A DNA stretch of 64,000 nt from an uncultured Flavobacteriales bacterium (lineage in GTDB: Bacteria > Bacteroidota > Bacteroidia > Flavobacteriales_D > Crocinitomicaceae): the NCBI GenBank assembly GCA_937876195.1, contig CALEIK010000016.1:62001-126000 (forward strand), written 5' to 3'. Both the position numbers and the translations under genes were made by a program. The notes beneath the pieces were generated by a model. The model saw nothing but the letters and a program-made list of their open reading frames with translations, searched no databases and was not told the origin of the DNA. The stretch's first letter is position 1. Each line of letters starts with the position of its first letter. Positions 57,118 through 64,000 of this stretch are shown piece after piece.

Positions 57118-58339
57118 AGAAATTGTGATTCTTTACAGCAGTACCAGTAGTTCCAATCATTCCGGTTTTTGTAGCTATATTTAGATTTCCTCCTTCACGC
57201 TGCTTTAGCAAGTTATCACCGTAATTGCTGAATGCTTTGGTAACTGCATCTTTACCAAATGGCTTCACCATTGATTCATTGATGAACTGTAGGCCTTTTC
57301 CGCTTTGACCAAGTATATTGTTCAAGTCTTTCTTTACTTCACTTAACCAGTCGTAAAAGTTCGTTTCACGTTGCGGATATTCCTGCCATTTATCTGCAAA
57401 GTTTTCTTCATCGTTTACAGGGTTGGAAATCCACTTTATCGCTTTACTATGTTCATCAGACCATCGTTCTTCTATGTGGTTTTCCATTTCATTCACTACA
57501 TTAATTAATGCTTTGATGATGTCAGTTTCCTTATTGTAAGCTTTTGAAGCAAGCGTTGTAATGATGATTGATATAGGCTTATCTTCATTACCGTTAAAGA
57601 GCATATCTCTGTGACGTTTAAGAATTTGAACTACACGCTGTAACGGGAGTTTTTCCTTTTTGTGTTTCGGAACTTGTTGGATTGCTTCCGATAAAAGTTT
57701 TATCTCATTTGAACTAATGGCGGCACGATGAAAGAACCACTTTCCATAACCAATTGGATTGCTTTTTAACCAGTTTAAGTGATTTTTTTCTAATTTATAA
57801 TCATCTCGTTCTTTGTCTGTAATGCGAATCGCTAACTCATTAATGTTTTTTATAGATGAATATGATTCAGAAAACATTTTGACATAATTCGAATCAATTA
57901 TACTTGGTAGTACATCAAGATGATATCTTTGTGTCGGGTCGTTTGATGTATTTCGATAGTATAAAGTCCAACATCTTCTACCGTTTTTAAGAGTAACCTT
58001 ATTTCGGTATAGTTCATTTTCTTTCAGCTGTTCACCGACATTCTCCTTTAGAATTTTTTGCGTCCAATTCACATTTTTACCATGCAACTCACAAATCAAA
58101 TCAATATCTACATCATCGTCTTCATGAATGGGCTTAATCATTGTACCCAATAAAAATGAGCCTTGCGGTCGTATTTCGGGTTTGTATTGTTCTAAAATTG
58201 ATCCTTCTTTGGATAGTTGTCTGGCTACAGCATTGTAACTTTGGACTGCTGCATTGAATTGCGTTTCTGAAATATCAAGTGTTTTACCTAACTCTTCCAT
58301 AATATCGCTAAATTGTTGTTTTTGTTCTTTTGTAAGCAT
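57098..58339 (-). CDS. CD-NTase-type nucleotidyltransferase paired with E2-like protein
   Basis: A 413-residue protein. The catalytic motif is PQGSFLLGT (G60-S61), the metal-binding acids are in DDDVDIDLICEL (D78, D80), and a third is D142 in YHLDVLPSI. A helical domain follows. The C-terminal tail (NIATKTGMIGTTGTAVKNHN) is Gly/Thr-rich and probably flexible, a plausible target for E2-mediated conjugation. It should make a cyclic nucleotide signal. It is more distant from the 287-residue enzyme than expected for a recent duplication, since motif contexts differ. Confidence 0.82.
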   Translation of the reverse strand: MLTKEQKQQFSDIMEELGKTLDISETQFNAAVQSYNAVARQLSKEGSILEQYKPEIRPQGSFLLGTMIKPIHEDDDVDIDLICELHGKNVNWTQKILKENVGEQLKENELYRNKVTLKNGRRCWTLYYRNTSNDPTQRYHLDVLPSIIDSNYVKMFSESYSSIKNINELAIRITDKERDDYKLEKNHLNWLKSNPIGYGKWFFHRAAISSNEIKLLSEAIQQVPKHKKEKLPLQRVVQILKRHRDMLFNGNEDKPISIIITTLASKAYNKETDIIKALINVVNEMENHIEERWSDEHSKAIKWISNPVNDEENFADKWQEYPQRETNFYDWLSEVKKDLNNILGQSGKGLQFINESMVKPFGKDAVTKAFSNYGDNLLKQREGGNLNIATKTGMIGTTGTAVKNHNFYGKEEK

Positions 58340-58341
58340 AA

Positions 58342-58587
58342 TTATATAGTTTTAATGGAGTAACAGTTTTTAGGATTGTTGTTTTTGTCAAATACTGTTA
58401 GGATTTGACAAATTTCATCAACATCTAACTCATAAGAATAGTCAGGGCTTACTATTCCATGAAGTAAAAAATCAAGGTTTACTTTTCGCCTTTCTTTTTT
58501 GAACTCTATTTCTGATGGATTAATTACCTTCCAACCCTTTTTTATAAGGTATTTATCCAACTTTGTAATATTATTGAATTGTTTCAT
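58342..58587 (-). CDS. Small hypothetical protein upstream of the E2-linked CD-NTase
   Basis: An 81-residue basic protein with ITKLDKYLIKKGWKVINPSE and EFKKERRKVNLDFLLHGIVS, and no membrane segment or motif. It ends 2 bp before the CD-NTase start, so the two are surely co-translated. It may be a regulator of the CD-NTase; not recognised. Confidence 0.6.
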   Translation of the reverse strand: MKQFNNITKLDKYLIKKGWKVINPSEIEFKKERRKVNLDFLLHGIVSPDYSYELDVDEICQILTVFDKNNNPKNCYSIKTI

Positions 58588-58616
58588 TTCATCAACAGTT
58601 AAGGTATTTATATATT

Positions 58617-58727
58617 TCAGCCTAGACTTTTTATCAATTCACCTTTCTCGTCCAACTCATTCACCTCCAAATCACTCGGTATTTCAGTGTCGTAAAACAC
58701 TTTTGTATTTTTTATATCTACCATCAT
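58617..58727 (-). CDS. Possible 36-residue protein overlapping the Fic stop
   Basis: The frame ATG-ATG-GTA overlaps the Fic TGA (start 58727, stop 58617), encoding MMVDIKNTKVFYDTEIPSDL and then EVNELDEKGELIKSLG. The overlap of start and stop and the acidic, well-formed composition hint at translational coupling. It is too short for certainty and may be a chance frame. Confidence 0.35.
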   Translation of the reverse strand: MMVDIKNTKVFYDTEIPSDLEVNELDEKGELIKSLG

Positions 58728-60073
58728 TTTGCCATTTTTTTCTTTAGTTCATCAAAATGAGCTTTCATAAATACTTTTATAATGTCTTGTATTTCTTCCT
58801 CACTTGGTAGGTTGTCATACACAAAACTATAGCTCTGTGCTCCTCTGGTTGAAATATGAAATTGATAATCGTCTAGTTTTACTTCTACGGAAAAATTTGC
58901 GTCAAATATATTTAAGCCATCTTTTTGAAAATTTTTGTGTCTAATAAAGATGCCTATATGATTAATTTCTCTTTTTACATATCCAGAAAGCTCATTTAAG
59001 TTGTTTGATATTAAAAGGTTAATTGCTTTGTCAAGAAATGAATCTTCATATTTAGTTGGGTGTTGATTGTTGATATTTCTACGATACTCATTCTCAAAAA
59101 ACAATTCGTCAAAAGCTCTATGTTTTGTTACAATTGTGTCTAGTAAATTTTTTATACAATCAAAATATAATTTGTGAATTACTTCATTACTTTTTTTCAC
59201 AGTACCAACTATTTGTTTTGCAGCTAACTGTTTCTTAAAGAGTTGAATTTCTTTATCCACATCATCTAAATCATCAATTTCTTTCCCTTCTAGTGCATTT
59301 AAAATTAACTGTTGACTTTCAATAACACGCTCAGCAATAAAAGAATAAAACAAATCCGCTTTACCACCATACGCTTGAATATCTCCCAACAATTTGTAAT
59401 ACGCTTGTTTGTGTTCATCTTTAATGATAATTGTAGGATACCCACAGGACATTAAAAGAATATTTGTAAGAATCCTAGAAGTCCGTCCGTTTCCATCATA
59501 GAAAGGATGTATTGATACATAATCAATGTGAAATTGTGAAGCAAGTTCAACTGGATGGAGTGCATCTTTATCTGTAAAAATCTTATCTAGTTCTGCATTC
59601 GTCTTATTTAGCATTACATGAACTTCATTCGCAACATCCCCCGGCTGGGTAAATGATATTTTCTCGTTTTTATAACCTATAATTTCATTTGGGTCTTTTT
59701 TCCATTGGCCAATTTGATTTGCTTTTTCAGGATCCTCCTCATGCATAATTGCTTTGTGAATATCCTTGATGCGTTTTTCTGAAATGCGCAGTTCACCTTT
59801 ACTCATTTTAAGTACTTCCAAAATGATCTTATCGTGCCCAGTCATTTCAGCAACATCTTTGAAGGGTTTACCTTTCACGTCAATATTCCCTACCATTACG
59901 CTGCGTGTTTCTGCTTTGGTTAAAGTTCCTCCTTCCATTCTGTTACTGTAGTAGTTCCAGTCCAGTCGAAGTTTATAATTGATTTTCTTCAGAATTTCAT
60001 CATCAAACTTGCCGTATTCAGCAATTTTCAGTTGATTTTCTTCTATTATTTTTAATAGTTCTTTAAAACTCAT
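58724..60073 (-). CDS. Class II Fic protein within the restriction operon
   Basis: The start is taken at 60073 (MSFKELLKIIEENQ), giving 449 residues; a start 12 codons upstream is possible. The inhibitory motif SNRMEG (43-48) is the canonical S/TxxxE(G/N) helix of class II Fic proteins. The active-site loop HPFYDGNGRTSR (189-200) is intact. A long C-terminal helical region is followed by a beta domain. Such proteins AMPylate or otherwise modify targets and are often found between hsdM and hsdS, where they may tune the restriction system. It is positioned right after hsdM here. Confidence 0.88.
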   Translation of the reverse strand: MSFKELLKIIEENQLKIAEYGKFDDEILKKINYKLRLDWNYYSNRMEGGTLTKAETRSVMVGNIDVKGKPFKDVAEMTGHDKIILEVLKMSKGELRISEKRIKDIHKAIMHEEDPEKANQIGQWKKDPNEIIGYKNEKISFTQPGDVANEVHVMLNKTNAELDKIFTDKDALHPVELASQFHIDYVSIHPFYDGNGRTSRILTNILLMSCGYPTIIIKDEHKQAYYKLLGDIQAYGGKADLFYSFIAERVIESQQLILNALEGKEIDDLDDVDKEIQLFKKQLAAKQIVGTVKKSNEVIHKLYFDCIKNLLDTIVTKHRAFDELFFENEYRRNINNQHPTKYEDSFLDKAINLLISNNLNELSGYVKREINHIGIFIRHKNFQKDGLNIFDANFSVEVKLDDYQFHISTRGAQSYSFVYDNLPSEEEIQDIIKVFMKAHFDELKKKMAK

Positions 60074-60175
60074 AAGTATTCGTTTAAGTATTATACTACT
60101 GAATGACAATATAGTAAACTTTATTTTGCATAATAAACAGTTGCCGTTTATTGTACACTTCCTTGTTTATTGACC

Positions 60176-61699
60176 TCATTCATTAATAAGTTCTTTTAAA
60201 TATTTATCCATTTGTGTTTGTACCTCCTTCAATTCAACCTCCAAACGTTCGATTTCATGCTGAACAGCTTTTATATCCACTTCAGGCTCTTCTTCAAACG
60301 TATCCACGTAACGCGGAATGTTTAGGTTGAAGTCGTTTTCAATAATTTCTTCCGGTGTTGCAACGTAGCTGAATTTATCTTCCGTAATTCCAGCTTTAAG
60401 TTTCCCTTCGTTGAATTTTTGATACGTTTCTACGATATGATTGATGTGGTTATCATTCATTTTATTTTGATTCTTGCCACTTTCAAAATGTTGGCTAGAA
60501 TCAATGAATAATACATTTTTATTTTTCTTATCCTTGTTGAAGACTAAAATTGCTGCTGGAATACCTGTACCAAAGAAAAGATTGGCAGGAAGTCCGATTA
60601 CCGCTTCTAGTAAGTTTTCTTCAATGGTTTTTTGTCTTATCTTACCTTCAGATGCACCTCTAAATAACACACCATGTGGAACAACTACACCAGCCTTTCC
60701 CGTTTCATTTAAGGTTTCAATCATGTGCGTAATAAATGCCCAATCTCCTTTACTTTTTGGTGGAACGCCTCGCCAGAAACGGTTGTATTGGTCACCTGCA
60801 GCTTCGTCTGCACCCCATTTATCTAATGAAAATGGTGGATTTGCAACAACGGTATCAAACTTTAACAGTTGGTCTCCATCTTTTAGTTTTGGATTACGTA
60901 TGGTATCTCCCCATCGAATAACTGCATTGTCGTATCCATGCAGAAACATGTTCATTACAGCTAAAGCCCACGTGCTACCATTCGCTTCTTGGCCATATAG
61001 TGAGAAATTAGATGAACCAACTTCTTTACCCGCTTTAATCAAAAGAGAACCAGACCCACACGTAGGATCAGAGATTCGCGCTCCTGGTTTACTTTTTGTC
61101 AGTTTGGCTAGTAAAGTTGAAACTTCACTTGGCGTGTAGAATTCACCCGCTTTCTTTCCTGCATCACTTGCAAAGTTTGCAATCAGATACTCATAAGCAT
61201 CACCAATAATGTCGTTGCTTTCCAAATGAGAAGGAGTTAAATCTAGTTCACTCAAATCAATCAATAAGTTTTTTAACCGTGTATTCTTATCTTTTGCATC
61301 ACCTAGATTACTACTGTTGAATGAAATGTTGCGAAAAATTCCAGAACCATCTTCACTAGTTAACTTCTCACGATTTGCTTCTTCTAAGTCTGCAAAAGCA
61401 ATATCCATGAGTTCACCAATATTGGCTTCATTACGGTGTTCGTATAAATAGTCGAATGAGCTATTGTTCGGTACTATAAAACGCTCCATACTCATGGCAC
61501 GATCGGTACGTGATTCATCACCGTCGTATTTTTTTAAGTAGTCTTGTCGTTTTTCCTTGTTTACATCAGACACGTATTTCAAGAAGAGCATCGTTAGGAT
61601 ATAATCCTTGTACTGACTTGGATCAATGATTCCACGAAAGGTATCACATGCTTTCCATACAACTTTGTTTACGTCTTGAGACGTCATTTTTTTTGCCAT
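60176..61699 (-). CDS. hsdM: Type I DNA methyltransferase M subunit
   Basis: A 507-residue N6-adenine methyltransferase. An N-terminal helical HsdM_N domain (about 10-145) precedes the Rossmann domain, with SAM-binding DPTCGSGSLLIKAG (211-224) and catalytic NPPF (287-290). The C-terminus is a coiled coil (EIERLEVELKEVQTQMDKYL) that binds the S subunit. It modifies the host target adenine and forms the R-M complex. One base separates it from the half-S gene upstream. Confidence 0.97.
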   Translation of the reverse strand: MAKKMTSQDVNKVVWKACDTFRGIIDPSQYKDYILTMLFLKYVSDVNKEKRQDYLKKYDGDESRTDRAMSMERFIVPNNSSFDYLYEHRNEANIGELMDIAFADLEEANREKLTSEDGSGIFRNISFNSSNLGDAKDKNTRLKNLLIDLSELDLTPSHLESNDIIGDAYEYLIANFASDAGKKAGEFYTPSEVSTLLAKLTKSKPGARISDPTCGSGSLLIKAGKEVGSSNFSLYGQEANGSTWALAVMNMFLHGYDNAVIRWGDTIRNPKLKDGDQLLKFDTVVANPPFSLDKWGADEAAGDQYNRFWRGVPPKSKGDWAFITHMIETLNETGKAGVVVPHGVLFRGASEGKIRQKTIEENLLEAVIGLPANLFFGTGIPAAILVFNKDKKNKNVLFIDSSQHFESGKNQNKMNDNHINHIVETYQKFNEGKLKAGITEDKFSYVATPEEIIENDFNLNIPRYVDTFEEEPEVDIKAVQHEIERLEVELKEVQTQMDKYLKELINE

Positions 61700-61700
61700 G

Positions 61701-62258
61701 TTAGTTGTTTATTGCGTTCATAATAATTCGTTGCGTTCTATTTTCTTTAAGCTCATTAATTGCCAGCTTAAGCTTTTTTTCTTTTCTCATTAGTTCAATC
61801 AATTTTAGAACTAGTTCTTGTTTATCAAGAACTGGAACTGGAATTTCTAACTCTGCCAACACTTTTTTATTAATCGATGGAATAGAAGTTCCACGAGACA
61901 TTCCATGCAGAAACGATTGTGTTGTTTGCAGATTTAGAAACCAAGAAAGAAAGTTAGGATTTAATTTCGAATGTTTTTTTATACGAATGACTAAAAAAAC
62001 AGTAGAAGCTACTGCTGGAGCAAATGTAGCATTGTAAACAGCAGCAAGAAAACTGGCTCCTTTTGCAACAATAAGTACATCTCCTTTTTGGAGAAAGTGT
62101 TTCTCCAAGTTTGATTCATAACTCAAAGTAGGCACAAGATTAGTTGATAAGTTTCTATCTTGATCAAAATCACGTGCCTGAAGATAGTACACTTCTCCAT
62201 CATTGATGGTTGAGGAGTAAGTCCCTGAGGAAATATGAGCTAAATCTAGTAATTTCAT
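61701..62258 (-). CDS. Half-sized specificity-subunit protein (single TRD)
   Basis: A 185-residue protein with one target-recognition domain (YYLQARDFDQDRNLSTNLVP, then FLQKGDVLIVAKG, GTSIPSINKKVLAELEIPVP) and one terminal helix (ELVLKLIELMRKEKKLKLAI). It is similar in design to half of HsdS, but its closing helix is shorter. It is the first gene of the operon, 1 bp before hsdM. It may form a homodimeric S or give a second specificity to the same HsdM, beside the full HsdS further on. Confidence 0.82.
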   Translation of the reverse strand: MKLLDLAHISSGTYSSTINDGEVYYLQARDFDQDRNLSTNLVPTLSYESNLEKHFLQKGDVLIVAKGASFLAAVYNATFAPAVASTVFLVIRIKKHSKLNPNFLSWFLNLQTTQSFLHGMSRGTSIPSINKKVLAELEIPVPVLDKQELVLKLIELMRKEKKLKLAINELKENRTQRIIMNAINN

Positions 62259-62620
62259 TTATATCTTAGTAATGAGATTACAAATATATAATTTATATTT
62301 TGATTTAACAAAAATATTTTAGTAGTTAGATTACTTTTTTGGTAAATTAAACCAACCTTTTCGTGTTTTTTACGTTTATAATGTACAAGATTATTAGACG
62401 ATCTTAAAGCATTTAATGTCTGGAAAGTCTAATGGCGTTCTTTGAGAATCTGCATTTATTGGAAGTTGTTGTAGTCGTGGTCAGTCACTGGATAATAAAC
62501 ATAAACACAAAAATTATGAAAATAGCTAAACTAGTTCCCGTGCATTTAATTGTAAATTACATTCTAACTACTCTAATTGGACTGATTGCTCCAATAGTTG
62601 TGGGTCCCGTTGGCATCGAA
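62259..62620. other. A+T-rich upstream region of the defence operon
   Basis: It should hold the minus-strand promoter of the operon, but no clear TTG/TAnnTTTG pair is visible by eye. A frame at 62516-62647 could encode a 43-residue hydrophobic peptide (MKIAKLVPVHLIVNYILTTL at its start), which I do not call because it runs into the tRNA-like sequence. Confidence 0.4.
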
Positions 62621-62698
62621 GGTGGGTGGCCGACGCAAAACGACTGATGTAGAGTTATTGAACAAAATTAGATCCTGGTTCGATCCCGGGACCCACCA
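62621..62698 (+). other. tRNA-like 3' end and acceptor, candidate att site
   Basis: A canonical T-arm (CCTGG-TTCGATC-CCGGG, 62674-62690) is followed by the acceptor strand ACCCACC and the discriminator A. A GGTGGGT at 62621-62627 could pair with the acceptor strand over all seven bases. The 46 bases between are not a valid D-arm and anticodon arm, so it is not a normal tRNA. It could be a tRNA 3' fragment left by integration of an element into a tRNA gene. Confidence 0.55.
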
Positions 62699-62703
62699 CA
62701 TTT

Positions 62704-62736
62704 AAAGCCATCTCATGATTTGAGGTGGCTTTTTTA
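62704..62736 (+). terminator. Terminator after the tRNA-like sequence
   Basis: A 12-bp stem (62704-62715 with 62721-62732, one wobble pair, 5-base loop) is followed by a T run. It is typical of a terminator directly after a tRNA gene, and supports the idea that this end is the original chromosomal tRNA locus. Confidence 0.9.
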
Positions 62737-62853
62737 TTTCTTAACGTCTCTTTAAATGAAGTCAAATTAAAATAGACCCTAACCTTACACTTTTCCATAA
62801 AACACTAAAAAAACGACCAATTCACGGTTCTCAATTATTTATAGTATTTCCCT

Positions 62854-62890
62854 AAGATTCGGCAGTAAAAGCTGTTTACTGCCGAATCTT
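62854..62890. repeat. Perfect 16-bp hairpin in a gene-free stretch
   Basis: The arms 62854-62869 and 62875-62890 are exact reverse complements around a 5-base loop, followed on the plus strand by GGGTGATTTTTTATTT. It is either a terminator or the end of a mobile element. The gap from 62737 to 63201 otherwise shows no convincing gene; a minus-strand frame at 62839-63033 runs through this hairpin and is not called. Confidence 0.75.
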
Positions 62891-63201
62891 GGGTGATTTT
62901 TTATTTCAAAATGAGACGCAATGAGCTGTATTGATAAGAATAATTGACGTAAGTGATAAATTAAGTAAATCGGAGCGATTTTTACCAGAAAATGGTATAA
63001 AACGCGCTGTATTTCTAAAACTATTTTTTTCATCCATTAAGCTAAAATTACATTTGAACCTTTAGTTTGTTATGTTATATAAGTTTGGCATAATCATTCA
63101 TTATTTGCCAAAGTTTTACTCAAGTTTTAGTTTACGTTTGACTACGAATATCGTAGTTATTTGCAAATGCTTACTTTCTCTTATTTTCAAAACTTCATTC
63201 A

Positions 63202-63822
63202 TCACTTCCTCTTATCGAGACTTGACTGCGGAAATGAAATCAAATTGAACATCGAGCGCAACCTAGACCTTACCCGATTACCATAAAGCTGTTCAAGCTG
63301 TGAGGCGCTTAAATTGGTGGTGGCATGTGTAATGATACCATAGTTTGTTTGGAGCTCATATCTGTGAAGTAGTACTTCTGCGATTGTATTGCAGTCGTTT
63401 CCGTAGAACTTTATATTTTGTTCAACTCCGATATCGTCTAAACAAAGTGGGCGATGTCTTTTACCGTAATTGTTGATGGTTTCGTAACCATCGCGATTGA
63501 ATTCAAAGGTGATGTCTCTGGCTGATTTTACCAAAAACTTTTGCTCGGGTAAACCTAGTGTTTGGATGAGGTGCATCCATGAGGTTTTGCCACAGCCGAT
63601 AGGACCAGTCAGTAATATTCCTTTTTTCAAATCGATGTTGTGCTTTTCGCATTGTTCAGTTTCATGAATTGCATAAAGTATCAGCTTTTGAATAACTGGT
63701 ATGTCCTGCTTTTGAATTTGAAAGTTGGACCCGAATCTTTTCTGACCTTGCTGATACAAGAACTGCATTGTTTTCTTGTAATCAAAATGACGTACACCGT
63801 CAATAATCTTAAAGTGGCTCAT
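63202..63822 (-). CDS. P-loop ATPase of a mobile element (DnaC/IstB-like)
   Basis: The start is taken at 63822 (MSHFKIIDG), which overlaps the preceding gene's stop by 14 bp; an upstream ATG at 63846 is possible. The 206-residue protein has Walker A GILLTGPIGCGKTSWMHL and Walker B RPLCLDDIGVEQ. ITHATTNLSASQLEQLYGNR supplies a sensor I-like Asn, and RVRSRLRSMFNLI the C-terminal arginines. It resembles DnaC/IstB-like helicase loaders carried on Bacteroidota mobile elements. It would load a helicase or assist the element's replication. Confidence 0.8.
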   Translation of the reverse strand: MSHFKIIDGVRHFDYKKTMQFLYQQGQKRFGSNFQIQKQDIPVIQKLILYAIHETEQCEKHNIDLKKGILLTGPIGCGKTSWMHLIQTLGLPEQKFLVKSARDITFEFNRDGYETINNYGKRHRPLCLDDIGVEQNIKFYGNDCNTIAEVLLHRYELQTNYGIITHATTNLSASQLEQLYGNRVRSRLRSMFNLISFPQSSLDKRK

Positions 63823-64000
63823 CGTAGTTTGTGTTTTGATTTGCATTTAATCGCTGTATGGGTGGGTTGGATTTTTCCGCGTAACTTTTTGCTCTTAAAA
63901 TCCAATTCCGGGCAGCTGCTTTCCAATCTTTCATTTTTGTTTTTCCTCCGACTAACCAACCGTTGGATTGGAAGTGGTTGTGGTATTTTTCTGCTTCTAG
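63809..64000 (-). CDS. C-terminal end of a mobile-element protein (start outside window)
   Basis: The open frame enters from the window edge and stops at 63809; 63 residues are visible. KYHNHFQSNGWLVGGKTKMK, then DWKAAARNWILRAKSYAEKS resembles the C-terminus of replication or phage-type accessory proteins that precede the ATPase gene in Bacteroidota elements. The stop is overlapped by the ATPase start, so the two are translationally coupled. Confidence 0.75.
   Translation of the reverse strand, partial: LEAEKYHNHFQSNGWLVGGKTKMKDWKAAARNWILRAKSYAEKSNPPIQRLNANQNTNYDEPL

Noticed and set aside
62516..62647. 43-residue hydrophobic peptide frame
   Set aside because: It runs into the tRNA-like sequence and has no recognisable homologue or clear start signal.
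62621..62698. Complete tRNA gene
   Set aside because: T-arm and acceptor are fine but no D-arm or anticodon arm can be folded from the middle.
62839..63033. Minus-strand frame of 64 codons
   Set aside because: It reads through a perfect 16-bp hairpin and has no family resemblance.

Overview
The window looks like a chromosome segment of a Flavobacteriales bacterium (phylum Bacteroidota), probably near Crocinitomicaceae/Fluviicola. This rests on type IX secretion C-terminal sorting domains, SprB-type repeats, a PorE-like TPR-PD40-OmpA protein, a TonB receptor with a carboxypeptidase-regulatory domain, a TPR/transmembrane/HTH regulator, -7 boxes of the TAnnTTTG type, few Shine-Dalgarno sequences and low G+C. 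The genus is an inference; there is no rRNA gene to confirm it.

1-29 kb is mostly ordinary chromosomal core. It holds tRNA maturation and modification genes (CCA-adding enzyme, TsaC-type synthase, TrmD), a release factor (PrfC), nucleotide metabolism (Cmk, MazG), an L-2-hydroxyglutarate oxidase, envelope proteins (OmpA/PD40, TonB receptor, PagL-like acyloxyacyl hydrolase, GIN-domain lipoprotein), several peptidases, a DEAD-box helicase, a sigma-54-type response regulator and small lipoproteins. Intergenic regions carry dispersed short repeats and palindromes.

29-40 kb is a cell-surface module on the minus strand. A membrane TPR-HTH regulator is followed by two T9SS-secreted proteins of 482 and 2049 residues. 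Both secreted-protein genes share an identical 33-bp upstream element, and the whole module lies between two near-identical 96-bp repeats 10.6 kb apart.

40-48 kb is accessory. It has a Fic protein with an N-terminal AbiEi-like region behind four 24-bp tandem repeats, an unrecognised partner gene, a five-gene cassette of small proteins ending in a terminator, a PD-(D/E)XK nuclease-like protein, and about 1 kb of non-coding DNA with an unusually G+C-rich block.

48-62.3 kb is a dense minus-strand defence island. The genes of a type I restriction-modification system (half-S, M, S, R) are interleaved with a class II Fic protein, two CD-NTase-type nucleotidyltransferases, an E2-like protein, a patatin (CapV-like) phospholipase, a membrane protein with a beta-rich domain, and a membrane GGDEF protein. 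Many genes overlap or nearly touch, which suggests one co-transcribed, translationally coupled unit. The likely logic is restriction plus two cyclic-nucleotide (CBASS-like) abortive-infection modules. A tRNA-like 3' end with its own terminator at 62.62-62.74 kb is a candidate integration boundary. To its right a second mobile element seems to begin, with a P-loop ATPase and the end of another gene.
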